The translations under genes were made by a program, and so were the position numbers. Positions 26,740 to 35,275 of a stretch of 64,000 nt of DNA are shown piece after piece; position 1 is the stretch's first letter; each line of letters opens with the position of its first letter. The notes beneath the pieces were generated by a model. That model searched no databases. It saw nothing but the letters and a program-made list of their open reading frames with translations, and had not been told where the DNA came from. Where the stretch lies: NCBI GenBank assembly GCA_030528525.1, contig JAUMYT010000010.1, positions 29,446 to 93,445 of the forward strand, written 5' to 3'. Source of the DNA: Pasteurellaceae bacterium. Its GTDB lineage: Bacteria; Pseudomonadota; Gammaproteobacteria; Enterobacterales; Pasteurellaceae.

Positions 26740-27777
26740 ATGGCACTATTAGATATTCGACATTTAAGCATTGAAATTGATACGCCAAACGGGCGGATCA
26801 AAATGGTGGACGACATCAATTTAACCCTAGATAGCGGTGAGATCTGCGGATTGGTGGGGGAGTCTGGTTCGGGCAAAAGTTTGATTGCCAAGGTGATCTG
26901 TGGCTTGGAAAAAGACGACTGGATTATTACCGCTGACCGTTTTCGTTTCAATGAAATGGAACTGCTCAAACTTTCTCCAGCACAACGGCGAAAACAGGTG
27001 GGCGACCAAATTTCGATGGTGTTCCAAGATCCGCTCTCTTGCCTTGATCCGAGTGAGCCGATTGGCAAACAGTTGATGCAAACTATCCGCTTTAAAGGCA
27101 AATTTTGGCAGTGGTTCGGCTGGAAAAAACGCAAGGCGATTGAATTGTTGCACCGTGTTGGGATCAAAGATCACAAAGACATTATGCGAAGTTACCCCAG
27201 CGACATCACCGAAGGCGAGGCCCAAAAAGTGATGATTGCAATGGCGGTAGCGAATCAGCCACGGCTGTTGGTAGCGGACGAGCCGACCAACACAATGGAA
27301 GCGACCACACAGTTGCAGGTTTACCGTTTGCTCTCTAGTATGAACAAGAACCTAGGCACCTCAATTATTTTAGTCAGTAACGATATGCTGAGCATTCAGA
27401 AATGGGTGGATTCCTACAATGTGTTGTATTGCGGGCAGACAGTCGAAATTGCCAGCAAAGAGACCATTATGGAAAGTCCTTATCACCCTTATACTTCGGT
27501 GCTATTGCACAGCGTGCCGGATTTTTCGCAGCCGTTGCCGTTTAAAGGCAAGCTGAATACGCTCAAAGGCTCGGTGCCGATGTTGCAAGATATGCCGATT
27601 GGCTGCCGTCTCGGGCCCCGTTGCCCTTTTGCCCAGAAAAAATGCGTGGTAAAACCGCCCTTGCGAAAATTCCGCCAGCACGAATTTGCTTGCCATTTCC
27701 CAATCAATTTCCGTGAGCAGAATTTCTTAAGAAAAGAAGAATTTGTGCCAGTCGTGGTCAATGAGAAAAATGAGTAA
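26740..27777 (+). CDS. sapD: Sap importer ATPase SapD
   Basis: ABC ATPase (345 residues from the ATG at 26740, after AAAGAGAACACA) that energises SapBC. Walker A is GESGSGKS, the Q-loop is VFQDPLSCLDP, the signature is the degenerate SDITEGEAQKV, and Walker B is LLVADEPTN. The H-loop position reads ILVSNDML, with Asn in place of the His found in E. coli SapD. The C-terminus has the oligopeptide-type Cys cluster CRLGPRCPFAQKKC...C. The usual partner sapF does not follow; parC converges instead. Confidence 0.94.
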   Translation: MALLDIRHLSIEIDTPNGRIKMVDDINLTLDSGEICGLVGESGSGKSLIAKVICGLEKDDWIITADRFRFNEMELLKLSPAQRRKQVGDQISMVFQDPLSCLDPSEPIGKQLMQTIRFKGKFWQWFGWKKRKAIELLHRVGIKDHKDIMRSYPSDITEGEAQKVMIAMAVANQPRLLVADEPTNTMEATTQLQVYRLLSSMNKNLGTSIILVSNDMLSIQKWVDSYNVLYCGQTVEIASKETIMESPYHPYTSVLLHSVPDFSQPLPFKGKLNTLKGSVPMLQDMPIGCRLGPRCPFAQKKCVVKPPLRKFRQHEFACHFPINFREQNFLRKEEFVPVVVNEKNE

Positions 27778-27801
27778 AGGAAGGTGTATGAAATAAAAGG
27801 A

Positions 27802-27841
27802 GGTGAGTTTTGCAAAAACTTGCGTTTTCTCACCCCCTTGT
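27802..27841. terminator. ACAAGGGGG element between convergent sapD and parC
   Basis: Minus-strand ACAAGGGGGTGAGAAA, then TTTTTGCAAAAC. GGTGAG at 27802 pairs with CTCACC at 27830-27835, so it folds as a hairpin where two genes meet. Confidence 0.6.
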
Positions 27842-27851
27842 AAACAGAATG

Positions 27852-30104
27852 TTACGCTAAAATCGCAATTTCAGTACTTGCATTTAAACCGCGTACCAGC
27901 GTCCCTTTTCTAGCACGCTCGCCACGGTAGTTGTCAATGTCGTTCGGTTTGAGCGTAATTTTGCGTTTGCCCGACACAAAAACAAGCGAATTGGTCGGCT
28001 GAATGATGAGCAGTTTGCTTAACAACTCCGTGCCTGCTTTGGCGGCGGTCGCTGATATATTGATGATTTTATTGCCTTTTCCTTTGGAAAGGGTCGGCAA
28101 TTCGCTCACTGGGAACACCAACATTCTGCCCACATTGCTGATTGCCACCAATAAATTTTCTTCGTTATCTTCCAGTAATTTCGGTGGCAATACTTTGGCA
28201 TTTTCTGTGAGCGAAATTACCGCTTTTCCTGCTTTGTTGCGAGAAACTAAATCATCGAAGGTGCAGATAAAACCATAACCCGAATCAGATGCCATCAGCA
28301 CTTTACGATTGCCGTCTGCCATTAGCACGGATTGTACTATCGCACCGTCTGGCAAGCTGACTTTACTGGTTAGCGGCTCGCCTTGCGAACGGGCGGACGG
28401 CAACGAAAGGGCATCGACCGCATAACTTCGCCCAGTGCTGTCAAGGAAAACGACAGGCTGATTACTTTTTCCGTGGCAGTGGGCGAGATAGCCATCGCCT
28501 GCTTTGTAGCTCAAACTTTGCACATCAATATCGTGACCTTTGGCACAGCGAACCCAACCTTTTTCGGACAAAATAATGGTTACGGGTTCGTTCGGGGTAA
28601 GTTCACTTTCAGCAATGGCTTTGGCTTCGGCACGCTCAACCAACGGCGAACGACGTGGGCTGGCGAAGGTTTTGGCATCGGCTTGGATCTCTTTTTTGAT
28701 CAGATTGCTCAATTTGCGATCAGAACTTAAAATGCCTTGTAAGTGGAGCTTTTCTTCTTCCAATTTTTGCTGTTCGGCACGCAATTCGTGTTCTTCGAGT
28801 TTTGCTAAATGGCGTAAGCGTAAATTTAAAATCGCTTCAGCTTGCACATCGCTCAAATTAAAACGTGCCATCAATTCTGCTTTAGGATCATCTTCATTAC
28901 GAATAATTTCAATCACTTCGTCAATGTTCAAAAAGGCGATCATCAAACCTTCTAGAATGTGCAAACGATTAAGAATTTTATCCAAGCGGAAATTCAAACG
29001 GCGAGTGACAGTAGTACGGCGAAATTCGAGCCATTCGGTTAAAATTGTCAGCAGATTTTTCACTGCGGGTTTGCCGTCCAAGCCAATCATATTCATATTG
29101 ACTCGGTAGCTTTTTTCCAAATCGGTGGTGGCAAACAGGTGATCCATTAGTTGATCGTGATCGGCACGTTTCCGCACATCCAGCACGATACGAATGGGAT
29201 TTGCGTGGTCAGATTCATCACGAATATCGTCCACCATTGGCAATTTTTTATTTCGCATTTGGGCGGCGATCTGCTCAATGATTTTCGATGGCGAAGCCTG
29301 ATGTGGCAAGGCTGTAATCACAATGCCGCCGTCTTCTTTTTGCCATACCGCACGCATTTTGATCGAACCTTTGCCTTGCTCGTAGATTTTAGCAATGTCC
29401 GCTTTTGGCGTAATGATTTCCGCTTCCGTTGGGTAATCTGGCCCTTGCACAATTTCTAAAATTTCTGGCAAAGACGCATTCGGTTTATCCAATAATTGCA
29501 CGGCAGCATTGGCTAACTCATTGATATTGTGTGGTGGAATATCCGTTGCCATTCCCACCGCAATTCCTGTGGTGCCGTTGAGCAAAATATGCGGTAAACG
29601 AGCAGGCAGATATTTCGGCTCTTCTAACGAACCGTCAAAATTCGGCTGATAATCGACCGTACCTTGCCCCAACTCGCCCAACAACACTTCTGCCATTTTC
29701 GACAGCTTGGACTCGGTGTAACGCATTGCGGCGAAGGATTTCGGATCGTCAGGTGCTCCCCAGTTGCCTTGCCCGTCAATCAGCGGATAACGGTAAGAGA
29801 ACGGCTGTGCCATCAATACCATTGCTTCATAACAGGCAGAGTCGCCGTGTGGGTGGAATTTACCTAGCACATCACCGACCGTTCTTGCCGATTTTTTATA
29901 TTTCGCACTGGCATTTAAACCGAGTTCCGACATCGCATAAATAATGCGGCGTTGCACGGGTTTCAGACCGTCGCCGATAAAGGGCAAGGCACGATCCATA
30001 ATCACATACATTGAATAATTGAGATAGGCGTCTTCGGTAAAACACTTGATCGGCATTTGTTCAATGCCTTCGTAGTTGAGTTCAGGGCTGATTTTCTGTG
30101 TCAT
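27852..30104 (-). CDS. parC: DNA topoisomerase IV subunit A
   Basis: Decatenates daughter chromosomes together with ParE. Its 750 residues match E. coli (752). Motifs are [56 protein letters not shown], and [12 protein letters not shown] with the catalytic Tyr. The quinolone-determining positions equivalent to Ser80 and Glu84 are unchanged. The C-terminal half forms the beta-pinwheel. parE, adjacent in Haemophilus, is not next to it on either side. Confidence 0.97.
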   Translation of the reverse strand: MTQKISPELNYEGIEQMPIKCFTEDAYLNYSMYVIMDRALPFIGDGLKPVQRRIIYAMSELGLNASAKYKKSARTVGDVLGKFHPHGDSACYEAMVLMAQPFSYRYPLIDGQGNWGAPDDPKSFAAMRYTESKLSKMAEVLLGELGQGTVDYQPNFDGSLEEPKYLPARLPHILLNGTTGIAVGMATDIPPHNINELANAAVQLLDKPNASLPEILEIVQGPDYPTEAEIITPKADIAKIYEQGKGSIKMRAVWQKEDGGIVITALPHQASPSKIIEQIAAQMRNKKLPMVDDIRDESDHANPIRIVLDVRKRADHDQLMDHLFATTDLEKSYRVNMNMIGLDGKPAVKNLLTILTEWLEFRRTTVTRRLNFRLDKILNRLHILEGLMIAFLNIDEVIEIIRNEDDPKAELMARFNLSDVQAEAILNLRLRHLAKLEEHELRAEQQKLEEEKLHLQGILSSDRKLSNLIKKEIQADAKTFASPRRSPLVERAEAKAIAESELTPNEPVTIILSEKGWVRCAKGHDIDVQSLSYKAGDGYLAHCHGKSNQPVVFLDSTGRSYAVDALSLPSARSQGEPLTSKVSLPDGAIVQSVLMADGNRKVLMASDSGYGFICTFDDLVSRNKAGKAVISLTENAKVLPPKLLEDNEENLLVAISNVGRMLVFPVSELPTLSKGKGNKIINISATAAKAGTELLSKLLIIQPTNSLVFVSGKRKITLKPNDIDNYRGERARKGTLVRGLNASTEIAILA

Positions 30105-30237
30105 TGTGATGTTGATACTGTTTTTTTATGGAGTATATTTTCGCTTATTTTCGGGTATTTGTCTAACGGCTCAATTTCCATATAGCTAGCATCAAACAAA
30201 GCATTGTAGAGCCCATCGTGGAGATTGATGATTTATT

Positions 30238-30259
30238 GATGGGCTAAAGCCCATCCTAC
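30238..30259. repeat. GATGGGC palindromic repeat upstream of parC
   Basis: A 22-bp palindrome of the GTAGGATGGGC family, directly after the setB-like stop codon. A degenerate relative lies near 30206. Confidence 0.8.
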
Positions 30260-30263
30260 GGTG

Positions 30264-31469
30264 TTATATCTTTCGCACAGGGAAAATGAATCCTAATGCA
30301 ATCAGACAAAAACAGACCGAAGCCCACCAGGTGCTTTGATAACCCAACTGACTGGCGAGTAGCCCTGCGATGGGGCCTGCAACCACCCAACTGGCGGCGT
30401 TGGTATTACTGAAAAGGGTGGTGGCGGTACCCATTTTGTAGGGCATTAAGTCTTGGAAATAGATCATTCCGATTGAGGCAAAAATCCCCACGAATGTGCC
30501 GTTAAACAGCTGAAGGGCGATCAGTTGCCACTCGGTTTCGGCAAGGGATAAGCCAATGTAATAGCTGGCTCCTGCGAGAATGCTGATGATCATCAAGGCT
30601 TTTTTGCTGACAAAACGGGTACAGTAGCCTGCAATCAGCATCACAGGGATTTCGATGCCTGCCGCTGTGCCCATTAAAATGCCTGCCAAGCGGTCGGATA
30701 GCCCGAGATTTTCGCTTAAATAAATCGGCATATTGATGAACATCATACTGTTGCAAATGCCGATAAACAAGCAACTAAGGCTCAGGAAAATCACCGAGCG
30801 TTTGTTGCTGACAATACCTTCTTCACGCAGATTTTCGTCTGATTTTGCAAAATCTCCGCTTTTCTCTCCCCCTTGTGGCAGCATTAGCACCACGATAATG
30901 ATAGAAATGGCGAAAATCGTGGCAGATGCGGCATACATAAAGGTAAAGCCGAATTGATCGGCAAGGAAGTAGGCGAGTGGCGGGCCGACAATCCACGACA
31001 GCGAAAGCTGAGCCCGTAGCACCGTGTTGAACATTGTGCTATCACGGTTCTGGCTTTCGCTGTATTCCCGAGACAAGGCAAACAGTTGTGAGCCTGCCGC
31101 TGAGCCAATGCCAAACACGAGCGTGCCGAGCAGTAGTAGCACATAATAATCACGGTTAAAGGCAAACAGCAGGCAGCCGATAACCTGCATTAAACAGCTG
31201 ATCGCAATAATCGCTTTGCGGTTTGGGTAGCGGTCAGAATAGTGGGCGATGATTTGGCTGATGATCATCGACACTAGTGAATTGACCGAATAGAACACAC
31301 CAACTAAGAGTGGATCAGCAGTTACTTCTTTGTGCAAATAGACGGTGAGAGCAGGAATACGTAACGCACTCGCCAGCCCTGTCATAAAAATGACCATCAA
31401 AAAAGCAGCGGACGCAGACGTGAGCAAACGGCGTGAGATGTTGGGTTGTAACGGGTTGAGGGGTTGCAT
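30264..31469 (-). CDS. Sugar efflux permease, SetA/SetB-like (MFS)
   Basis: A major facilitator with about 12 membrane helices, 401 residues from the ATG at 31469; a TTG four codons upstream is also possible and no strong ribosome site is seen. It resembles E. coli SetB along its length: FLMVIFMTGLASALRIPALTVYL, RAQLSLSWIVGPPLAY, NMPIYLSENLGL, LAGILMGTAAGIEIPVMLIAGY and GMIYFQDLMPYKMGTATTLFSNT. The SET family exports sugars and sugar analogues. The central loop carries the in-frame element peptide QGGEKSGDFAKS. It lies downstream of mglC and may share its transcript. Confidence 0.85.
   Translation of the reverse strand: MQPLNPLQPNISRRLLTSASAAFLMVIFMTGLASALRIPALTVYLHKEVTADPLLVGVFYSVNSLVSMIISQIIAHYSDRYPNRKAIIAISCLMQVIGCLLFAFNRDYYVLLLLGTLVFGIGSAAGSQLFALSREYSESQNRDSTMFNTVLRAQLSLSWIVGPPLAYFLADQFGFTFMYAASATIFAISIIIVVLMLPQGGEKSGDFAKSDENLREEGIVSNKRSVIFLSLSCLFIGICNSMMFINMPIYLSENLGLSDRLAGILMGTAAGIEIPVMLIAGYCTRFVSKKALMIISILAGASYYIGLSLAETEWQLIALQLFNGTFVGIFASIGMIYFQDLMPYKMGTATTLFSNTNAASWVVAGPIAGLLASQLGYQSTWWASVCFCLIALGFIFPVRKI
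30841..30876 (-). repeat. ACAAGGGGG element in the setB-like gene
   Basis: Minus-strand ACAAGGGGGAGAGAAAAG, then GATTTTGCAAAATC, in the cytoplasmic loop region. Confidence 0.75.
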
Positions 31470-31485
31470 AGGCTGTATCAAATAA

Positions 31486-31555
31486 GTAGGGGCGAACCGA
31501 TGTGTTCGCCCGATTAACGGATATTTTTAGGGCGGACACATCGGTCCGCCCCTAC
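31486..31555. repeat. Inverted GTAGGGGCG repeats between mglC and the setB-like gene
   Basis: GTAGGGGCGAACCGATGTGT then TCGCCC (31486-31511), and its near inverse (31530-31555). A second palindrome family, distinct from the GTAGGATGGGC type and related to the repeats at 63810-63961. It can form a long hairpin after mglC. Confidence 0.8.
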
Positions 31556-31566
31556 AAATTACTTAT

Positions 31567-32577
31567 CTATTTCTTCTTCGCATATTTAAGCGAGTCAATC
31601 GCCACGGCAAAGATGATAATGCTACCTTTGATGATATATTGCCAGTAAGGGTTGACGCCGATGTAGGTTAAACCGTAGTTGATAACGGTAAAGATCAACA
31701 CACCAGTGACTACACCGATAACGGTTCCCACACCACCTGCGAAAGAAACACCGCCCACCACGCAAGCAGCGATCGCATCAAGTTCGTACATAAAGCCTAA
31801 GTTGTTGGTGGCAGAACCGATACGACCTGCTTCTAACATACCGCCGAAGCCGTAGAACATACCCGCAATCATATAGATAACCACTAGGTTGCGAGCCACG
31901 TTTACGCCTGAAACACGAGCCGCTTCTGGGTTACCGCCGATAGCGAAGATGTTTTTACCGAAACGGGTTTTGTTCCACATAATCCACACCAAGATGGCTG
32001 CAATCGCTGCGTAAATAGTGATGTAAGAGAGATTAAATGAGCCAATGCGGAAGAAGCCTTGGGCGAAAGTGGAGAAACTTTCGTTAAATCCTGCGATTGG
32101 CGAAGAACCGACCGCATCGTAGTAGAGTGAGTTGACCCCATAGACGATAATCATTGTGCCCATTGTGGCAATAAATGGCGTGACGTTCAGATAAGCGATC
32201 ACCAAGCCATTGACTAAACCGATTACCGCACCAATCGCACAGACGGTTAAAATTACCACAGGAATTGGAATTTCACCGAGATTTGGGAACACTCGGTTCA
32301 TATTATCCATTGCCTGTAACATTGTGGCAGAAACTACCGCCGCTAAACCTACCTGACGACCTGCAGATAAGTCCGTACCTTGCGACACGAGCAAGCCTGC
32401 GACCCCAAGGGCAATGATCAAGCGGACAGATGATTGGGTTAAAATGTTACTAAAGTTACGCAAGCTCAAGAAACTTGGATCTTGGGCGATGATGATCACT
32501 AATAAAATCAAAAGCACAAAGTAAATGGCATTTTGTTTTAGAAAATCTAATGATTTATTTTGAGTGAGAGCAGACAT
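31567..32577 (-). CDS. mglC: Galactose/methylgalactoside importer permease
   Basis: Membrane subunit (336 residues, the same length as E. coli MglC) of the Mgl ABC importer for galactose and glucose. Hydrophobic helices are seen throughout, with the family stretches SVRLIIALGVAGLLVSQGTDLSAGRQVGLAAVV, VTPFIATMGTMIIVYGVNSLYY, IFAIGGNPEAARVSGVNV and AIAACVVGGVSFAGGVGTVIGV. Last gene of mglB-mglA-mglC, 19 bp after mglA. Confidence 0.97.
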   Translation of the reverse strand: MSALTQNKSLDFLKQNAIYFVLLILLVIIIAQDPSFLSLRNFSNILTQSSVRLIIALGVAGLLVSQGTDLSAGRQVGLAAVVSATMLQAMDNMNRVFPNLGEIPIPVVILTVCAIGAVIGLVNGLVIAYLNVTPFIATMGTMIIVYGVNSLYYDAVGSSPIAGFNESFSTFAQGFFRIGSFNLSYITIYAAIAAILVWIMWNKTRFGKNIFAIGGNPEAARVSGVNVARNLVVIYMIAGMFYGFGGMLEAGRIGSATNNLGFMYELDAIAACVVGGVSFAGGVGTVIGVVTGVLIFTVINYGLTYIGVNPYWQYIIKGSIIIFAVAIDSLKYAKKK

Positions 32578-32596
32578 AATTCATTTCCTTCTCGAT

Positions 32597-34114
32597 TTAT
32601 AAATATTTTGCGGCAAGTTGCAGAATCTCTTCTTGAGATGTCTGGGCAGTTTCAACTATGCCAGCGACTTTACCGTTGCTCATAACTAAAATGCGGTCGG
32701 TGACCCCAAGCAGCTCAGGCATTTCCGATGAAATCATAATAATGCCTTTGTCTTTTTGAGCCAGTTGCATAATCAGCTGATAAATTTCATATTTTGCCCC
32801 GATGTCGATCCCACGGGTCGGCTCATCGAGCATTAAAATATCAGGTTGAGTGAGCAACCAACGCCCAATCACGACCTTTTGCTGGTTACCGCCCGAGAGC
32901 GATCCAATACTGGTTTTGTGCGATGGCGTTTTCACGTTCATTGAATCGATCACCCATTGCGTATCGCTTTTCATCTTCTTGTTGCTGAGTAAGCCCAACG
33001 AGCTGATGTAGGATTTCATATTGGAAATCAATGAGTTAAATTCAATGCTCAGGTTTGCATAAATTCCTGTGGAACGGCGTTCTTCGGTTACCAACGCAAA
33101 GCCGTTGTTGATCGCTTCCAAGGCAGTTTTGTTCCGCATCTCTTTGCCGTTGAGCTTCACGCTGCCTGATTTTTTCTCACGCACACCGAAAATGGTTTCC
33201 ACAATGTCGGTACGTTTTGCCCCCACTAAGCCTGCGATGCCAAGAATTTCGCCTTTACGCAACTCAAAGCTGACATCTTGAATGGAAGGTTGATTGAGTG
33301 CCGTTAAATTTTGCACTTCTAAAATCACTTCTTTCGGGGTGTTGGTTTTTGGTGGGAAACGTTGGGTCAGCTCACGTCCTACCATCATTGCCACAATGCT
33401 GTCCATTGTGCAATCTTTCACTGGCACGGTGTTGATCCATTTACCGTCACGCAAAATGGTAATTTCATCACAAATTTTGAAAATTTCGTCCATTTTGTGC
33501 GAAATATAGATAATGCCACAGCCACGCTGTTTTAGCTTATCAATGATTTTGAACAGATGTTCCACTTCTTTTTCAGACAGCGAAGACGTTGGCTCGTCCA
33601 TAATCACGATTTTAGCGTTATAAGAGAAGGCTTTGGCGATCTCAATCATCTGCATTTGCGAAACAGACAAATTCGCCACTTTCTCTTTTGGATCAACGTT
33701 AATATCTAATTCATCAAAAATCGCTTTAGTATCGCGATACATTTTGGCGTGATCAACAAACATTCCCTTGAGCGGATAACGTCCGAGCCATAGGTTATCC
33801 ATTACATTCCGTTGGCGGACGAGATTTAATTCTTGGTGCACCATCGAAATCCCATTTTCAAGGGCTTCTTTCGATGTCTTAAAATTAACCGGCTTTCCTA
33901 AAAACAGAATTTCGCCTTCATCTTTGGCGTAAATTCCAAATAAACATTTGAGTAAGGTCGATTTGCCCGCCCCGTTTTCGCCCATTAAGGCGTGAACAGA
34001 GTGCGATTTGACGGTTAAATTTGCATTATCAAGGGCTTTTACCCCTGGGAAGGTTTTGCTGACATTTTTCATTGTCAGTAGCACTTGGCTATCTTGAATT
34101 GTGTGATCTGTCAT
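32597..34114 (-). CDS. mglA: Galactose/methylgalactoside importer ATPase
   Basis: Double ABC ATPase of the Mgl importer, 505 residues from the ATG at 34114 (AGAGGTTTGACT upstream). The first domain has [24 protein letters not shown] and [11 protein letters not shown]. The second has the atypical P-loop [12 protein letters not shown] normal for this family, with [34 protein letters not shown]. It follows mglB after a hairpin that could reduce read-through. Confidence 0.97.
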   Translation of the reverse strand: MTDHTIQDSQVLLTMKNVSKTFPGVKALDNANLTVKSHSVHALMGENGAGKSTLLKCLFGIYAKDEGEILFLGKPVNFKTSKEALENGISMVHQELNLVRQRNVMDNLWLGRYPLKGMFVDHAKMYRDTKAIFDELDINVDPKEKVANLSVSQMQMIEIAKAFSYNAKIVIMDEPTSSLSEKEVEHLFKIIDKLKQRGCGIIYISHKMDEIFKICDEITILRDGKWINTVPVKDCTMDSIVAMMVGRELTQRFPPKTNTPKEVILEVQNLTALNQPSIQDVSFELRKGEILGIAGLVGAKRTDIVETIFGVREKKSGSVKLNGKEMRNKTALEAINNGFALVTEERRSTGIYANLSIEFNSLISNMKSYISSLGLLSNKKMKSDTQWVIDSMNVKTPSHKTSIGSLSGGNQQKVVIGRWLLTQPDILMLDEPTRGIDIGAKYEIYQLIMQLAQKDKGIIMISSEMPELLGVTDRILVMSNGKVAGIVETAQTSQEEILQLAAKYL

Positions 34115-34135
34115 AGTCAAACCTCTAAAAACAAA

Positions 34136-34153
34136 GGGGAGGCGAACCTCCCC
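34136..34153 (-). terminator. Intercistronic hairpin between mglB and mglA
   Basis: A 7-bp GC stem (GGGGAGG / CCTCCCC) with loop TTCG on the minus strand, followed by TTTGTTTTT. It probably keeps mglB expression above mglAC, as needed for binding proteins. Confidence 0.75.
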
Positions 34154-34166
34154 CAACAACATATTA

Positions 34167-35159
34167 TTATTTTAAGAATTCGGCAAGGTTGTCTTTATCA
34201 ATGCCAACGTATGGGATACGCACCACACGATCTTTTAATTGCCATTGTGTACCTTCGGTTGCTGGTTTGCCAGCCGCTAAGTTGTTAGAGAGTTGAACAA
34301 CCGCTTTACCTTGGCTCACACCGTCATTTAATACGGTACCCGCAATTTCGCCTTTTTGAACTAATTGCAATACTTCTGGTAACGCGTCCACGCCGAAGAT
34401 TGGTAATTTTTTACCGTGTGCTTTGGTCGCTTCTAATGCACCCATTGCCATACCATCGTTATTAGCGATGATCACTTCGATGTCTTTCGCTTTTGAGCTA
34501 GATAACCACGCATCGGTTTTATCTTTCGCAAGTGCTGCGTCCCACATACCCGTGTCTTGGAATAACTCTTCCGTTTGAATGCCTACGCTATTTAACTGCT
34601 CGATCACATATTTGGTACGGGCTTCCGCATCAGGGTGACCAGGTTCGCCTTTTAATAATACGTATTGGATTTTGCCGTCTTTGTTCAAGTCGTAATCAGG
34701 GTTCGCTTTCCAGTGTTTGGCGATGAGATCACCTTGGATCACGCCAGATTCTTGTGGGTTTGTGCCCACGTAGTACGCATCTTTGTAGCCTGAAATCACT
34801 TTTTCGCCCGGATCTTTATTGAAGAAGATCACAGGAATATTATCAGGTTTAGCTTTACCCACGATGGTCGGAGCCGCTGAAGGGTCAACTAAGTTGATCG
34901 CAAGTACTTTCACGCCTTTAGAAATCAAGACATCAACTTGGTCGTTTTGGATAGATTGTGCGTTTTGAGAGTCGTTCATCAATAATTCAACGTTTTTGAA
35001 TTGTTGTGCTTCTTTTTCGATCTCTTTACGCATTAACGACATAAAGTTATCGTCGTATTTATAGATGGTCACACCAACGCGATCTTTTGCTTGAACAGAC
35101 ATTGTTGCCGCACCTAAGCCAACCGCTAACGCCAGTGCACTTAAAACCGTTTTTTTCAT
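34167..35159 (-). CDS. mglB: Galactose-binding periplasmic protein
   Basis: Binding protein of the Mgl importer, 330 residues. Signal peptide [24 protein letters not shown] is cut before [17 protein letters not shown]. The mature protein shows the sugar-binding fold with [46 protein letters not shown] and [24 protein letters not shown]. First gene of the operon, with AGGAGTCAAAC before the ATG and a strong CRP-dependent promoter. Confidence 0.97.
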   Translation of the reverse strand: MKKTVLSALALAVGLGAATMSVQAKDRVGVTIYKYDDNFMSLMRKEIEKEAQQFKNVELLMNDSQNAQSIQNDQVDVLISKGVKVLAINLVDPSAAPTIVGKAKPDNIPVIFFNKDPGEKVISGYKDAYYVGTNPQESGVIQGDLIAKHWKANPDYDLNKDGKIQYVLLKGEPGHPDAEARTKYVIEQLNSVGIQTEELFQDTGMWDAALAKDKTDAWLSSSKAKDIEVIIANNDGMAMGALEATKAHGKKLPIFGVDALPEVLQLVQKGEIAGTVLNDGVSQGKAVVQLSNNLAAGKPATEGTQWQLKDRVVRIPYVGIDKDNLAEFLK

Positions 35160-35218
35160 AGTTTGACTCCTAATTGGATTTGAAAGTTAAATTTTCATCA
35201 GTTTTGATGAGCGATGAA

Positions 35219-35224
35219 ATAATA
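35219..35224 (-). promoter_or_regulatory. mglB: -10 element of the mglBAC promoter
   Basis: TATTAT on the minus strand, placed so that the CRP site centre (35253.5) falls about 41.5 bp upstream of the expected start near 35212: a class II layout. Confidence 0.7.
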
Positions 35225-35242
35225 CTCCAAATAAAAATAAAA

Positions 35243-35264
35243 AAATGTGATCCATTTCACACTT
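35243..35264 (-). promoter_or_regulatory. mglB: CRP site of the mglBAC operon
   Basis: Contains the perfect core TGTGA-N6-TCACA (35246-35261). mgl operons are classic cAMP-CRP targets. Confidence 0.88.
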
Positions 35265-35275
35265 TTTTGAACGGT

